DNA of 64,000 nucleotides from Caenispirillum salinarum AK4. GTDB taxonomy: Bacteria > Pseudomonadota > Alphaproteobacteria > Rhodospirillales > Rhodospirillaceae. The notes under the pieces are model-generated. The model was not told the DNA's origin. It did not search any database and worked only from the letters and a program-made list of their open reading frames with translations. Position numbers and translations under genes: made by a program. The stretch spans positions 62,001 through 126,000 of the forward strand of contig NZ_ANHY01000008.1 in assembly GCF_000315795.1 (NCBI RefSeq), read 5' to 3'. How positions within the stretch are numbered: the stretch's first letter is position 1; every line of letters starts with the position of its first letter. This document shows positions 9,747 through 20,772 of this stretch, one piece after another.

Positions 9747-9887
9747 TCAGTATGCGGTGATCGTTGCCAGCACGAGCATGGCGATCCCGAAGGGAATCGA
9801 ACCCATCAAAATCCACCGCGCGATGCGCACCTCGCGCGTCGGGCCTGATTTGATCCAGTCGATCTCGCGTTGGATGAAGCGGGGCAT
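9747..9887 (-). CDS. Small single-span membrane protein, unknown function
   Basis: A 46-residue frame starting MPRFIQREIDWIKSGPTREV and ending in one hydrophobic span (about 25-44, WILMGSIPFGIAMLVLATIT). GGGAC upstream of ATG 9887 could be its ribosome binding site; an ATG at 9938 would extend it by 17 residues. It is convergent with the channel gene (six bases between stops). I recognise no family. The coding call rests on the amphipathic N-terminus plus a clean membrane span. Confidence 0.5.
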   Translation of the reverse strand: MPRFIQREIDWIKSGPTREVRIARWILMGSIPFGIAMLVLATITAY

Positions 9888-9972
9888 GGCTCGGGTGTCC
9901 CGGTGAAGCGGTCCCCTTAAGATAGCACACCTCGGCACCGCCTCAAGCCCGCCGCCCGCGCCCCGTCCACGG

Positions 9973-10008
9973 AAAAGCCCCCGGCCCTTTGCAGGACCGG
10001 GGGCTTTC
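9973..10008 (-). terminator. Terminator after acnA
   Basis: AAAGCCCCCGGCCC (from 9974) pairs with GGACCGGGGGCTTT (ending 10007) with one mismatch. On the minus strand the 3' arm ends in CTTTTCC. It lies just past the acnA stop. Confidence 0.75.
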
Positions 10009-10040
10009 CCGTTTCAGCCTGTGCGGCTGGCGTTCGTCGC

Positions 10041-12725
<2,685 letters not shown>

Positions 12726-13233
12726 GGATCGCTCCTCGGCTCAAGTGGGTGGGTACGCAGAGTCCGCCCCGGGGGTCGGGCGAACGCCTTACACCATACT
12801 TCACCGGCTTTGTCCAGTGCATCCGGGTAGGTGTAGGGCGGCGGGGCCATTGTGGACCTACCCGCTCGGGCGGGGCAGGGGGCCGGTCTCCCGTGCCCGC
12901 GTGAGTCAGGTCCTTGCGCGTGCGGCCGATTTCAAGGCATGGTCTTGCCCGACGCACCGGCAAAAACGCACGAAAATTGTCTCCTGGAGTCGCTTGACCC
13001 CCACCGCTGAATCGGGTTACTAGATACAAAAAGCTAGCCGTGTGTATGCAATGAAGGCCCATCAGGCATAGCCGACCGAAAAACGGTCGCGGCCGGGGTC
13101 CCCCGAGGCAAGGCCGGAAAAACAACGGCACCTCGACGGCTCAGGGAGGTTGTTCGATGTCCGAGGTTCAGCCCGCGCTGCGGGCCCAGTATACCCGAAT
13201 TCCGTCCGTTGTCCTGTGCGGGAGGGCCGTCCG
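12726..13233. other. Divergent intergenic region between acnA and the ligase/ABC cluster
   Basis: About 508 bases with no convincing gene on either strand. It must hold the acnA promoter (minus) and the promoter of the downstream cluster (plus; candidate at 12994-13023). The end near 13221 has the GGAGGG ribosome binding site of the ligase gene. No operator could be assigned. Confidence 0.5.
12994..13023 (+). promoter_or_regulatory. Candidate sigma-70 type promoter for the ligase/ABC cluster
   Basis: TTGACC at 12994-12999 followed after 18 bases by TACTAG at 13018-13023. The -35 is close to TTGACA; the -10 is weak. The 5' leader to the ligase ATG would be about 200 bases. Confidence 0.35.
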
Positions 13234-15213
13234 ATGAGCGGCATCACCTCTACCCGCGACATGGACACGTTCCCCAAGCTCCTGCTGCACCATGTGCAGG
13301 CGCGGCCGCAGAAGACCGCCATGCGCGAGAAGGATCTCGGCATCTGGCAGTCCTGGACCTGGGCCGAGATGAAGGAGGAGATCTTCGCGCTGGCCGGCGG
13401 CCTGGCCGCCATGGGGCTGAAGCGCGGGGACACGCTGGCGATCGTCGGCGACAACCGTCCGCAGATGTACTGGACGATGGTGGCCGCCCAGTGCCTGGGC
13501 GCGACCCCGGTGCCCATGTACCAGGACTCGGTCGCCGAGGAGATGCAGTACGTCCTCGACCACGCCGAGGCGCGCATCGCGGTCGTCGAGGACCAGGAGC
13601 AGGTCGACAAGCTCCAGGAAATCATGGACCGCTGCCCCAATCTCGAGACCATCGTCTACGAGGATGAAAAGGGCATGCGCCACTACCAGGCGCCGCACCT
13701 GCACGCCTTCGCGTCCGTCCAGGACAAGGGCCGGGAATTCAACACGCAGAACCCGGGCTTCCTGGACAAGGAAATCGCGGTCGGCAAGGGCGCCGACATC
13801 GGCATCATGCTCTATACGTCGGGCACCACCGGCAAGCCCAAGGGCGTGATGCTGTCCAACGACAACGTGCTGATCACGGCCCGCAACGCGTCTGCCCTGG
13901 AAGGGCTGGACGACAGCGAGGAAACGGTGGCCTACCTGCCCATGGCGTGGGTCGGCGACCACATCTTCTCGCTGGCTCAGGCCTACGTGTGCGGCTACAC
14001 CGTCAACTGCCCGGAAAGCGGCGAGACGGTGATGACCGACATGCGCGAGATCGGCCCGACCTACTACTTCGCGCCGCCGCGCATCTACGAAAACCTGCTG
14101 ACCAGCGTCATGATCCGCATGGAGGACGCCGCGCCCTTCAAGCGCAAGATGTTCCACCACTTCATGGATGTGGCGCAGCGGGTCGGCACCAAGATCCTGG
14201 ACGGCAAGCCGGTCTCGGCCGGTGACAAGTTCCAGTACTGGCTGGGCAACATCCTGGTCTACGGCCCGCTGAAGAACGTTCTCGGCCTGTCGCGCCTGAA
14301 GCTGGCCTACACGGCCGGCGAGGCCATCGGGCCGGAAATCTTCGACTTCTACCGGTCGCTGGGCATCAACACCAAGCAGCTTTACGGCCAGACCGAAGGC
14401 AGCGTGTTCGTCTGCATCCAGCCCAACGGCGCCATCAAGTCCGACACCGTCGGCCTGCCCGCGCCCGAGGTGGAGCTGAAGATCGACGACAACGGCGAGG
14501 TGCACTACCGCGGTCCGGGCGTTTTCGTCGGCTATTACAAGAACGACGAAGGCACGCGCGGCACCAAGGACGAGAACGACTGGGTGGCCACCGGCGACGC
14601 CGGCTACTTCGACGACGAGGGCCAGCTCAAGATCATCGACCGCGCCAAGGATGTGGGCAAGATGAACAACGGCGGCATGTTCCCGCCCAAGTACATCGAG
14701 AACAAGCTCAAGTTCTTCCCCTACATCAAGGAAGCCGTCGCCTTCGGCCACGAGCGCGATTACGTCACGGCCTTCATCAACATCGACCTGGAAGCCGTGG
14801 GCAACTGGGCCGAGCGCAAGGGCCTGCCGTACTCGGGCTTCCAGGACCTGGCCGCGCGCCCCGAGGTCTATGACCTGATCGAGGAGTGCGTGCAGAAGGT
14901 CAACGAAAGCCTGAAGACCGACCCGATGATGTCGCACTGCCAGATCCGCCGGTTCCTGAACCTGCACAAGGAACTGGACGCCGACGACGGCGAACTGACC
15001 CGCACCCGCAAGGTGCGCCGCCGGTTCATCGCCGAGCGCTACGGCAACGAGATCGAGGCGCTCTACAGCGGGGTCAAGGAGGTCCGCGCGGAAACCGAGG
15101 TCACCTTCGAGGACGGCCGCAAGGGCACGCTGAAGGCGGACCTGCAGATCCGCGACGTTTCGGGCTTTGAAGCCATGCAGCCGGCCGACACGGGTCTGCG
15201 CAAGACGGCCTGA
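13234..15213 (+). CDS. AMP-dependent acyl-CoA synthetase (long-chain type)
   Basis: A 659-residue adenylate-forming ligase that should activate a carboxylic acid with ATP and join it to coenzyme A. The P-loop YTSGTTGKPKG lies at 194-204, followed by QLYGQTEG, the TGDAGYFDDEG and IDRAKDVGKMNNG motifs, and a C-terminal LTRTRKVRRRFIAERYG where the Lys may act in adenylation. The length and the LTRTRK ending fit bacterial long-chain fatty-acyl ligases of the FadD15/FAA type. ATG 13234 has GGAGGG seven bases upstream. It opens a same-strand run with an ABC importer, so the substrate is probably the imported acid; its identity is unknown. Confidence 0.9.
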   Translation: MSGITSTRDMDTFPKLLLHHVQARPQKTAMREKDLGIWQSWTWAEMKEEIFALAGGLAAMGLKRGDTLAIVGDNRPQMYWTMVAAQCLGATPVPMYQDSVAEEMQYVLDHAEARIAVVEDQEQVDKLQEIMDRCPNLETIVYEDEKGMRHYQAPHLHAFASVQDKGREFNTQNPGFLDKEIAVGKGADIGIMLYTSGTTGKPKGVMLSNDNVLITARNASALEGLDDSEETVAYLPMAWVGDHIFSLAQAYVCGYTVNCPESGETVMTDMREIGPTYYFAPPRIYENLLTSVMIRMEDAAPFKRKMFHHFMDVAQRVGTKILDGKPVSAGDKFQYWLGNILVYGPLKNVLGLSRLKLAYTAGEAIGPEIFDFYRSLGINTKQLYGQTEGSVFVCIQPNGAIKSDTVGLPAPEVELKIDDNGEVHYRGPGVFVGYYKNDEGTRGTKDENDWVATGDAGYFDDEGQLKIIDRAKDVGKMNNGGMFPPKYIENKLKFFPYIKEAVAFGHERDYVTAFINIDLEAVGNWAERKGLPYSGFQDLAARPEVYDLIEECVQKVNESLKTDPMMSHCQIRRFLNLHKELDADDGELTRTRKVRRRFIAERYGNEIEALYSGVKEVRAETEVTFEDGRKGTLKADLQIRDVSGFEAMQPADTGLRKTA

Positions 15214-15319
15214 GGCCACGCGCCGGCGCGCGACGACACCGCGCTCCACGACTTTTGAATTCGGGACAAGGCCGCCGCAAGAGCGGCCATCCCGCGAGGA
15301 CATTCCAGGGAGGAACTGC

Positions 15320-16135
15320 ATGTCCGCCACGGATCAGGACACCGGCCGGCGTATCGGCGACACGGTGCTGAAGGTTGACAACATCTCGTTGTCCTTCGGC
15401 GGCGTCCGCGCGCTGACCGACATCAGCTTCACGGTCCGCGAGCACGAGATCCTGTCGATCATCGGCCCCAACGGCGCCGGCAAGAGCTCCATGCTCAACG
15501 TGATCAACGGGTTCTACCACCCGCAGGAAGGCACGATCACCTACAAGGGCCAGGCCCGGTCGCGCATGAAGCCGCACGCCGCCGCCCGCCAGGGCATCGC
15601 GCGGACCTTCCAGAACATCGCCCTGTTCAAGGGCATGAGCGCGCTGGACAACATCATGACCGGCCGCAACACCCTGATGAAGTCGAACTTCATCAGCCAG
15701 GCCCTGTACTGGGGGCTGGGCCAGAAGGAGGAGCTGGACCACCGCGCCTTCGTCGAGCGCATCGTCGATTTCCTGGAGATCGAGAGCATCCGCAAGACGC
15801 CGGTCGGCCGCCTGCCCTACGGCCTGCAGAAGCGGGTCGAGCTGGGCCGGGCCCTGGCCGCCCAGCCGGAACTCCTGCTGCTCGACGAGCCCATGGCGGG
15901 CATGAACGTCGAGGAGAAGGAGGACATGTGCCGCTTCATCCTGGACGTGAACGACGAATTCGGCACCACCATTGTGCTCATCGAGCATGACATGGGCGTG
16001 GTCATGGACATTTCCGACCGCGTGGTGGTGCTGGACTACGGCCGCAAGCTGGCGGAGGACACGCCGGACGCCGTGCGCGCCAACCAGGAGGTCATCGACG
16101 CGTACCTGGGGGTCTCCCATGACGACGCCGCGTGA
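15320..16135 (+). CDS. ABC transporter ATP-binding protein, LivG type
   Basis: ATPase of a branched-chain-amino-acid-type (HAAT) importer. The 271 residues show Walker A GPNGAGKSSM, the Q-loop FQNIALFKGM, a signature LPYGLQKRVELGRAL (LPYG in place of LSGG, frequent in LivG), Walker B LLLLDEPMAGM and the switch His in VLIEHDMGVVM. AGGGAGGA precedes ATG 15320. An N-terminal lead of about 17 residues precedes the domain. It pairs with the LivF-like ATPase at 19821. The neighbouring ligases argue for an organic-acid rather than amino-acid substrate. Confidence 0.9.
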   Translation: MSATDQDTGRRIGDTVLKVDNISLSFGGVRALTDISFTVREHEILSIIGPNGAGKSSMLNVINGFYHPQEGTITYKGQARSRMKPHAAARQGIARTFQNIALFKGMSALDNIMTGRNTLMKSNFISQALYWGLGQKEELDHRAFVERIVDFLEIESIRKTPVGRLPYGLQKRVELGRALAAQPELLLLDEPMAGMNVEEKEDMCRFILDVNDEFGTTIVLIEHDMGVVMDISDRVVVLDYGRKLAEDTPDAVRANQEVIDAYLGVSHDDAA

Positions 16136-16207
16136 TTCCCTGTTCCCGCGCCCTGCGCGCCCCGTTTCCGCCCCCATCCGTGACATGCTGACCGAGAGGG
16201 CCGACCG

Positions 16208-17143
16208 ATGAGCTTCCTCAACGCCTTCTTCGTCGATCCCTTCGTGCAGATCGCCGATTATCCGCTGTTCTTCATCGAGGTCGTGATCGGCGGCCTGCTC
16301 TCGGGTGTCATGTACTCGCTGGTGGCGCTCGGCTTCGTGCTGATCTTCAAGGCCTCGGGCGTGTTCAACTTCGCCCAGGGCGCCATGGTGCTGTTCGCCG
16401 CCCTGTCCTTCGCCGGGTTCATCGAGATGGGCGTGCATCCCATCTTCGCCTTCATCCTGGCGGGCATCGTCATGGCGGGCGTTGCCATCGCCATCGAACG
16501 GGTGGTGCTGCGATCGCTGGTCAACCAGCCGGCCATCATTCTGTTCATGGCGACCATCGGCATCACCTACTTCCTGGACGGCTTCGGGCAGACCCTCTGG
16601 GGCTCGGACGTCAAGGTGCTGGACCTGGGCATTCCGCAGACGCCCATCGATGTCGGCGGCATCTTCATCAACCAGTTCGACCTGTTCGCCGCCGCCGTGG
16701 CCGGTGGCCTGGTGCTGGTGCTGGCGATCTTCTTCCAGAAGACCCGCATCGGCCGTGCGCTCCGCGCCGTGGCCGACGATCACCAGGCCGCGCTGTCGGT
16801 GGGCATTCCGCTGAAGACCATCTGGGCCATCGTGTGGACCGTCGCCGGCCTGGTCGGCCTGGTCGCCGGCGCCATGTGGGGCGCGAAGCTGGGCGTGCAG
16901 TTCAGCCTTGCCCTGGTCGCCCTGAAGGCCCTGCCGGTGCTGATCCTCGGCGGTTTCACTTCCATCCCGGGCGCCATTGTCGGCGGCCTGATCATCGGCG
17001 TCGGCGAAAAGGTGGCCGAAGTGTTCTGGGGCGGCGCGTTCGGCGGCGCCATCGAGGACTGGTTCGCCTACATGCTGGCGCTCGTCTTCCTGCTGTTCCG
17101 GCCCCAGGGCCTGTTCGGCGAAAAGATCATCGAACGCGTGTGA
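16208..17143 (+). CDS. ABC transporter permease, LivH type
   Basis: Inner-membrane permease with about eight hydrophobic spans in 311 residues. Typical LivH features: GGLLSGVMYSLVALGFVLIF near the N-terminus, GVFNFAQGAMVLFAALSFAG, the EAA-like region IGRALRAVADDHQAALSVGI, and GGFTSIPGAIVGGLIIGVGE towards the C-terminus. It starts 72 bases after the LivG-like gene and is followed 20 bases later by the LivM-like permease, with which it should form the channel. Confidence 0.92.
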   Translation: MSFLNAFFVDPFVQIADYPLFFIEVVIGGLLSGVMYSLVALGFVLIFKASGVFNFAQGAMVLFAALSFAGFIEMGVHPIFAFILAGIVMAGVAIAIERVVLRSLVNQPAIILFMATIGITYFLDGFGQTLWGSDVKVLDLGIPQTPIDVGGIFINQFDLFAAAVAGGLVLVLAIFFQKTRIGRALRAVADDHQAALSVGIPLKTIWAIVWTVAGLVGLVAGAMWGAKLGVQFSLALVALKALPVLILGGFTSIPGAIVGGLIIGVGEKVAEVFWGGAFGGAIEDWFAYMLALVFLLFRPQGLFGEKIIERV

Positions 17144-17163
17144 GCCCGGGGAGATAGAGAAAG

Positions 17164-18246
17164 ATGCTTTACCGCGAGGCAGGACAGTTCAAGACCAGTT
17201 ACGCCAAGGACTGGGCCATCTTCCCCATCGCGCAGGACCGCATCGTGGTCCTCGGGTTCCTGGCAATCGCCTTCATCGCCATTCCGGTGTTGTCGAGCGA
17301 GTATTTCCTGGCGACCATCCTCATGCCGTTCCTGGTCATGAGCATGGCGGCCATCGGCCTCAACCTTCTGACGGGCTACGCCGGCCAGCTCTCGCTGGGT
17401 ACGGGCGGCTTCATGGCCACCGGCGCGTTTGCCGCCTACAAGCTGTCGACCATGTTCCCCGGCATGCCGATCGAGGCCGTGTTCCTTTTGTCGGGCGTGG
17501 TGGCGGCCTTCGTCGGCATCCTGTTCGGCATCCCGTCCCTGCGAATCAAGGGCTTCTACCTTGCCGTGGCGACGCTGGCCGCGCAGTTCTTCCTGCTGTG
17601 GCTGTTCAACAAGGTGGGCTGGTTCACCAACTACTCGACCTCGGGCGTCATCTCGGCCCCGCCGCGCACCATCCTGTTCACCGACATCTACGTGACGGGC
17701 CCCGAGGCCTCGGTGACGGCCAAGTACCTGTTCGCCCTGACCCTGGTGGCGATCCTGGCGCTGGCGGCCAAGAACCTGGTGCGCAGCTCCATCGGCCGGC
17801 GCTGGATGGCCATCCGCGACATGGACATCGCGGCCGAGATCATCGGCATCAAGCCGCTGCAGACCAAGCTGTCGGCCTTTGCCATCAGCTCCTTCTACTG
17901 CGGCGTCGCCGGCGCCATGTGGGCGTTCCTCTACACCGGGTCGGTGGAACCGCTGGCGTTCGACATCAACCGCTCCTTCCAGGTGCTGTTCATGATCATC
18001 ATCGGCGGCCTGGGGTCCATCCTGGGGTCGTTCCTGGGGGCCGGGTTCATCATCGCCCTTCCGATCCTGCTGACCAACGCGCCGCACCTGCTGGGCCTGA
18101 ACATTCCGGTCGACGTGATCTCGCACGTTGAGTACATGATCTTCGGCGCGCTGATCATCTTCTTCCTGATCGTGGAGCCGCACGGGCTGGCCCGTCTGTG
18201 GCAGATCCTGAAGGAAAAGCTGCGCCTGTGGCCCTTCCCGCACTGA
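17164..18246 (+). CDS. ABC transporter permease, LivM type
   Basis: Second permease, 360 residues, with roughly nine or ten hydrophobic spans after a soluble N-terminus of about 30 residues (MLYREAGQFKTSYAKDWAIF). Family motifs: GLNLLTGYAGQLSLGTGGFM, FGIPSLRIKGFYLAVATLAA, the cytoplasmic loop RRWMAIRDMDIAAEIIGI, and MIIIGGLGSILGSFLGAGFI. GGGAGATAGAG before the ATG is the ribosome binding site. It lies between LivH and the binding protein. Confidence 0.92.
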   Translation: MLYREAGQFKTSYAKDWAIFPIAQDRIVVLGFLAIAFIAIPVLSSEYFLATILMPFLVMSMAAIGLNLLTGYAGQLSLGTGGFMATGAFAAYKLSTMFPGMPIEAVFLLSGVVAAFVGILFGIPSLRIKGFYLAVATLAAQFFLLWLFNKVGWFTNYSTSGVISAPPRTILFTDIYVTGPEASVTAKYLFALTLVAILALAAKNLVRSSIGRRWMAIRDMDIAAEIIGIKPLQTKLSAFAISSFYCGVAGAMWAFLYTGSVEPLAFDINRSFQVLFMIIIGGLGSILGSFLGAGFIIALPILLTNAPHLLGLNIPVDVISHVEYMIFGALIIFFLIVEPHGLARLWQILKEKLRLWPFPH

Positions 18247-18267
18247 CGGGCACGCCGCACCCATTCC

Positions 18268-18310
18268 TTCGCGGGGATCAAGCGCCGTCAGAAGCCGCAC
18301 CCCCGCGAAG
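18268..18310 (+). repeat. Inverted repeat between the LivM-like gene and the binding-protein gene
   Basis: CTTCGCGGGG at 18268-18277 and CCCCGCGAAG at 18301-18310 form a perfect 10-base stem with a 23-base loop in the 148-base spacer. There is no T-run. It may protect or process the mRNA so that the binding protein is made in excess, as known for other ABC operons. Confidence 0.55.
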
Positions 18311-18394
18311 AGCCCGGGCTCCGGCCCGTCCGCGAACCGGGCAGCCGCAACACAAAAGAAACACTCGGAAAGGTCCAAGGGAGGACTTCTGGAC

Positions 18395-19732
18395 ATGACC
18401 TTCAACATGAAGATTTCCGCCGCCGCCATCGCCCTGGCCGTCGGCGTTTCGGGCACCCTTCTCGCCGAGCAGGCCAAGGCGCAGGACGCCGGCCAGTACG
18501 TGCCGGGCACCGTCTACCGCTCCGGCCCCTATGCTCCGGGCGGCATTCCCTGGGCGAACGGCTACGCCGACTACTTCAAGCTGCTGAACGAGCGCGACGG
18601 CGGCATCGGCGGCGTGCCCATCATCTACGAAGAGTGCGACACGGCCTACAGCAACGACAAGGGCGTGGAGTGCTATGAAAAGATGAAGAACCAGGGCCCG
18701 ACGGGCGCCTCGGTCTTCCAGCCGCTGTCGACGGGCATCACCTACGCCCTCATCGACCGCGTCAAGGCTGACGAGATCCCGATGATCACCTCGGGCCTGG
18801 GCCGCGCCGACGCCTCCGACGGCACGGTGTTCCCCTGGGTCTTCACCCTGCCCGTGACCTACTGGGCCGGTGCCGACGCCATCGTGCAGTACATCGACCA
18901 GCAGGAAGAAGGCAGCCTGGACGGCAAGACCATCGCCCTGGTCTACCACGACAGCGCCTACGGCAAGGAGCCGATCAACACCCTGGAGTACCTGGCGGAA
19001 AAGCACGGCTTCAAGCTGGAGCTGTTCCCGGTGGCCCACCCGGGTCTTGAGCAGAAGGCCACCTGGCTGAAGATCGGCCGCCAGATCCGCCCGGACTGGA
19101 CCATCATGTGGGGCTGGGGCGTCATGAACTCGACCGCCATCAAGGAAGCCGCCGCCGTGGGCTACCCCATGGACCGCTTCATCGGCAACTGGTGGGCCGG
19201 GTCCGAGGTGGACGTCAAGGCCGCCGGCGGTGTCTCCAAGGGTTACCTGTCGGCCCAGTTCCACGGCGCCGGCGAGGACTTCAAGGTCCTGGACGACGTC
19301 AAGAAGCACCTGGTCGAGAAGGACCTGAACGCGGGTCCGGACGAGGAAGTCGGTGACATCCTCTACAACCGCGGCCTGATCTCCGCCGTCTTCACCGCCG
19401 AGGGCATCGCCAAGGCGCAGGAGAAGTACGGCCAGAAGCCGCTGACCGGCGAGCAGATCCGCTGGGGCATCGAGAACATCAACCTCGATGAAGCCCGCCT
19501 GGAAGAGCTGGGCCTGACCGGCCTGCTGGACCCGGTGAAGCTGTCCTGCGCCGACCACGAGGGCGGCGGCTCGGTCATCATCCAGCAGTGGGACGGCGAG
19601 AACTGGAAGCCGGTCTCCGACTGGATTTCGCCGGCCCGCGACGAGTACCTGCGCGACATGTACGAAAAGTCCGCCGCGGACTACGCCGCGGAAAAGGGCA
19701 TCGAGCCGCGCGACTGCTCCAAGGAGTCGTAA
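18395..19732 (+). CDS. Periplasmic substrate-binding protein of the HAAT/LivJK type
   Basis: A 445-residue secreted binding protein. The signal peptide (KISAAAIALAVGVSGTLLAE) should be cleaved after AKA at residue 29. The mature part has the type I periplasmic fold: GGIPWANGYADYFKLLNERD, GVPIIYEECDTAYSNDKGVE, a Ser/Thr-rich ligand loop TGITYALIDRV, TIALVYHDSAYGKEPINTLE, and TIMWGWGVMNSTAIKEAAAV. It is larger than LivJ (about 367), as in subfamily members for acids or aromatic compounds. GGGAGGA precedes ATG 18395. The ligand cannot be told from sequence. Confidence 0.9.
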   Translation: MTFNMKISAAAIALAVGVSGTLLAEQAKAQDAGQYVPGTVYRSGPYAPGGIPWANGYADYFKLLNERDGGIGGVPIIYEECDTAYSNDKGVECYEKMKNQGPTGASVFQPLSTGITYALIDRVKADEIPMITSGLGRADASDGTVFPWVFTLPVTYWAGADAIVQYIDQQEEGSLDGKTIALVYHDSAYGKEPINTLEYLAEKHGFKLELFPVAHPGLEQKATWLKIGRQIRPDWTIMWGWGVMNSTAIKEAAAVGYPMDRFIGNWWAGSEVDVKAAGGVSKGYLSAQFHGAGEDFKVLDDVKKHLVEKDLNAGPDEEVGDILYNRGLISAVFTAEGIAKAQEKYGQKPLTGEQIRWGIENINLDEARLEELGLTGLLDPVKLSCADHEGGGSVIIQQWDGENWKPVSDWISPARDEYLRDMYEKSAADYAAEKGIEPRDCSKES

Positions 19733-19750
19733 GGCCGCATACCCCGGGAC

Positions 19751-19776
19751 GGAGGCCGGCCGCCGCGCCGGCCTCC
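19751..19776 (+). repeat. Strong stem-loop between binding protein and LivF-like gene
   Basis: GGAGGCCGGC (19751-19760) pairs perfectly with GCCGGCCTCC (19767-19776) around a six-base loop. There is no T-run, so it is more likely an mRNA 3'-end stabiliser or partial attenuator than a full terminator. Confidence 0.6.
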
Positions 19777-19820
19777 ATTCCCCCGAAGGACCCAGTTCCC
19801 TATAGCCACGAGGTCATGCC

Positions 19821-20672
19821 GTGAGCGAACCCGCCGTCAAGGTCGTGGGCGAGGCGCCGGAGGCGCAGGCCGCGACGCCGATCCTCTCCGTCAACAACAT
19901 CGAGGTCATCTACGACCACGTCATCCTGGTGCTGAAGGGCGTGTCGCTCCAGTTGCATGAAGGCGGCATCACCGCCCTCCTGGGCGCCAACGGCGCCGGC
20001 AAGACGACCACGCTCAAGGCCATCTCCAACCTGCTGCGCGCCGAGCGCGGCGAGGTGACCAAGGGCAGCATCGAATACATGGGCGAGCAGGTCGACAGCA
20101 TGACGCCGTCGGATCTCGTCAAGCGCGGCGTCATCCAGGTCATGGAAGGCCGCCACTGCTTCGAGCACCTGACCGTCGAGGAAAACCTGCTGACCGGCGC
20201 CTACACCCGCCGCGACGGCAGCGCCAAGATCAAGGAAGACCTGGAGCGCGTCTACCACTACTTTCCGCGCCTGAAGGAGCGCCGCGGCAGCCAGGCCGGC
20301 TACACCTCGGGCGGCGAGCAGCAGATGGTCGCCATCGGCCGCGCCATGCTGGCGCGCCCCAAGGTCATCCTGCTGGACGAGCCGTCCATGGGTCTGGCGC
20401 CGCAGCTGGTCGAGGAGATCTTCGAGATCGTCCGGCAGCTGAACGAACAGGAAAACGTGTCGTTCATCCTGGCCGAGCAGAACACCAACGTGGCGCTGCG
20501 CTACGCCAAGTTCGGCTACATCCTGGAGAACGGCCGCGTGGTGATGGAAGGCGACGCCGCGAAGCTGCGCGAGAACGACGACGTGCAGGAGTTCTACCTC
20601 GGCATCGCCGGCGGCGACCGCAAGAGCTTCCGCGACGTCAAGCACTACCGCCGCCGCAAGCGCTGGCTGTAA
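19821..20672 (+). CDS. ABC transporter ATP-binding protein, LivF type
   Basis: Second ATPase of the importer, 283 residues, starting with GTG. Walker A GANGAGKTTTLKAIS, Q-loop VIQVMEGRHCFEHLTVEENL, signature TSGGEQQMVAIGRAM, Walker B VILLDEPSMGLAPQL and switch His region replaced by ILAEQN (Q/N instead of His, typical of LivF). A short C-terminal extension (DRKSFRDVKHYRRRKRW) is basic. It would pair with the LivG-like ATPase on the two permeases. Confidence 0.92.
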   Translation: MSEPAVKVVGEAPEAQAATPILSVNNIEVIYDHVILVLKGVSLQLHEGGITALLGANGAGKTTTLKAISNLLRAERGEVTKGSIEYMGEQVDSMTPSDLVKRGVIQVMEGRHCFEHLTVEENLLTGAYTRRDGSAKIKEDLERVYHYFPRLKERRGSQAGYTSGGEQQMVAIGRAMLARPKVILLDEPSMGLAPQLVEEIFEIVRQLNEQENVSFILAEQNTNVALRYAKFGYILENGRVVMEGDAAKLRENDDVQEFYLGIAGGDRKSFRDVKHYRRRKRWL

Positions 20673-20689
20673 GCCGTCAGTCCGTTTTT

Positions 20690-20725
20690 GCAGGGCCGCG
20701 TGACTGTTGCGCGGCCCTGTTTCTT
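20690..20725 (+). terminator. Rho-independent terminator after the LivF-like gene
   Basis: CAGGGCCGCG (20691-20700) pairs with CGCGGCCCTG (20710-20719), nine-base loop, followed by TTTCTTG. It lies between the importer genes and the second ligase, so the latter may be partly uncoupled from the operon. Confidence 0.75.
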
Positions 20726-20772
20726 GAGTAGTCTTTTCCGCAGACGAATCAGACCGTTAGGGGAGCCGTCCC

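Noticed and set aside
15101-16783. Minus-strand open frame of 560 codons opposite the LivG and LivH genes
   Set aside because: The opposite strand carries two clear ABC transporter genes with all motifs; the antisense translation has none.
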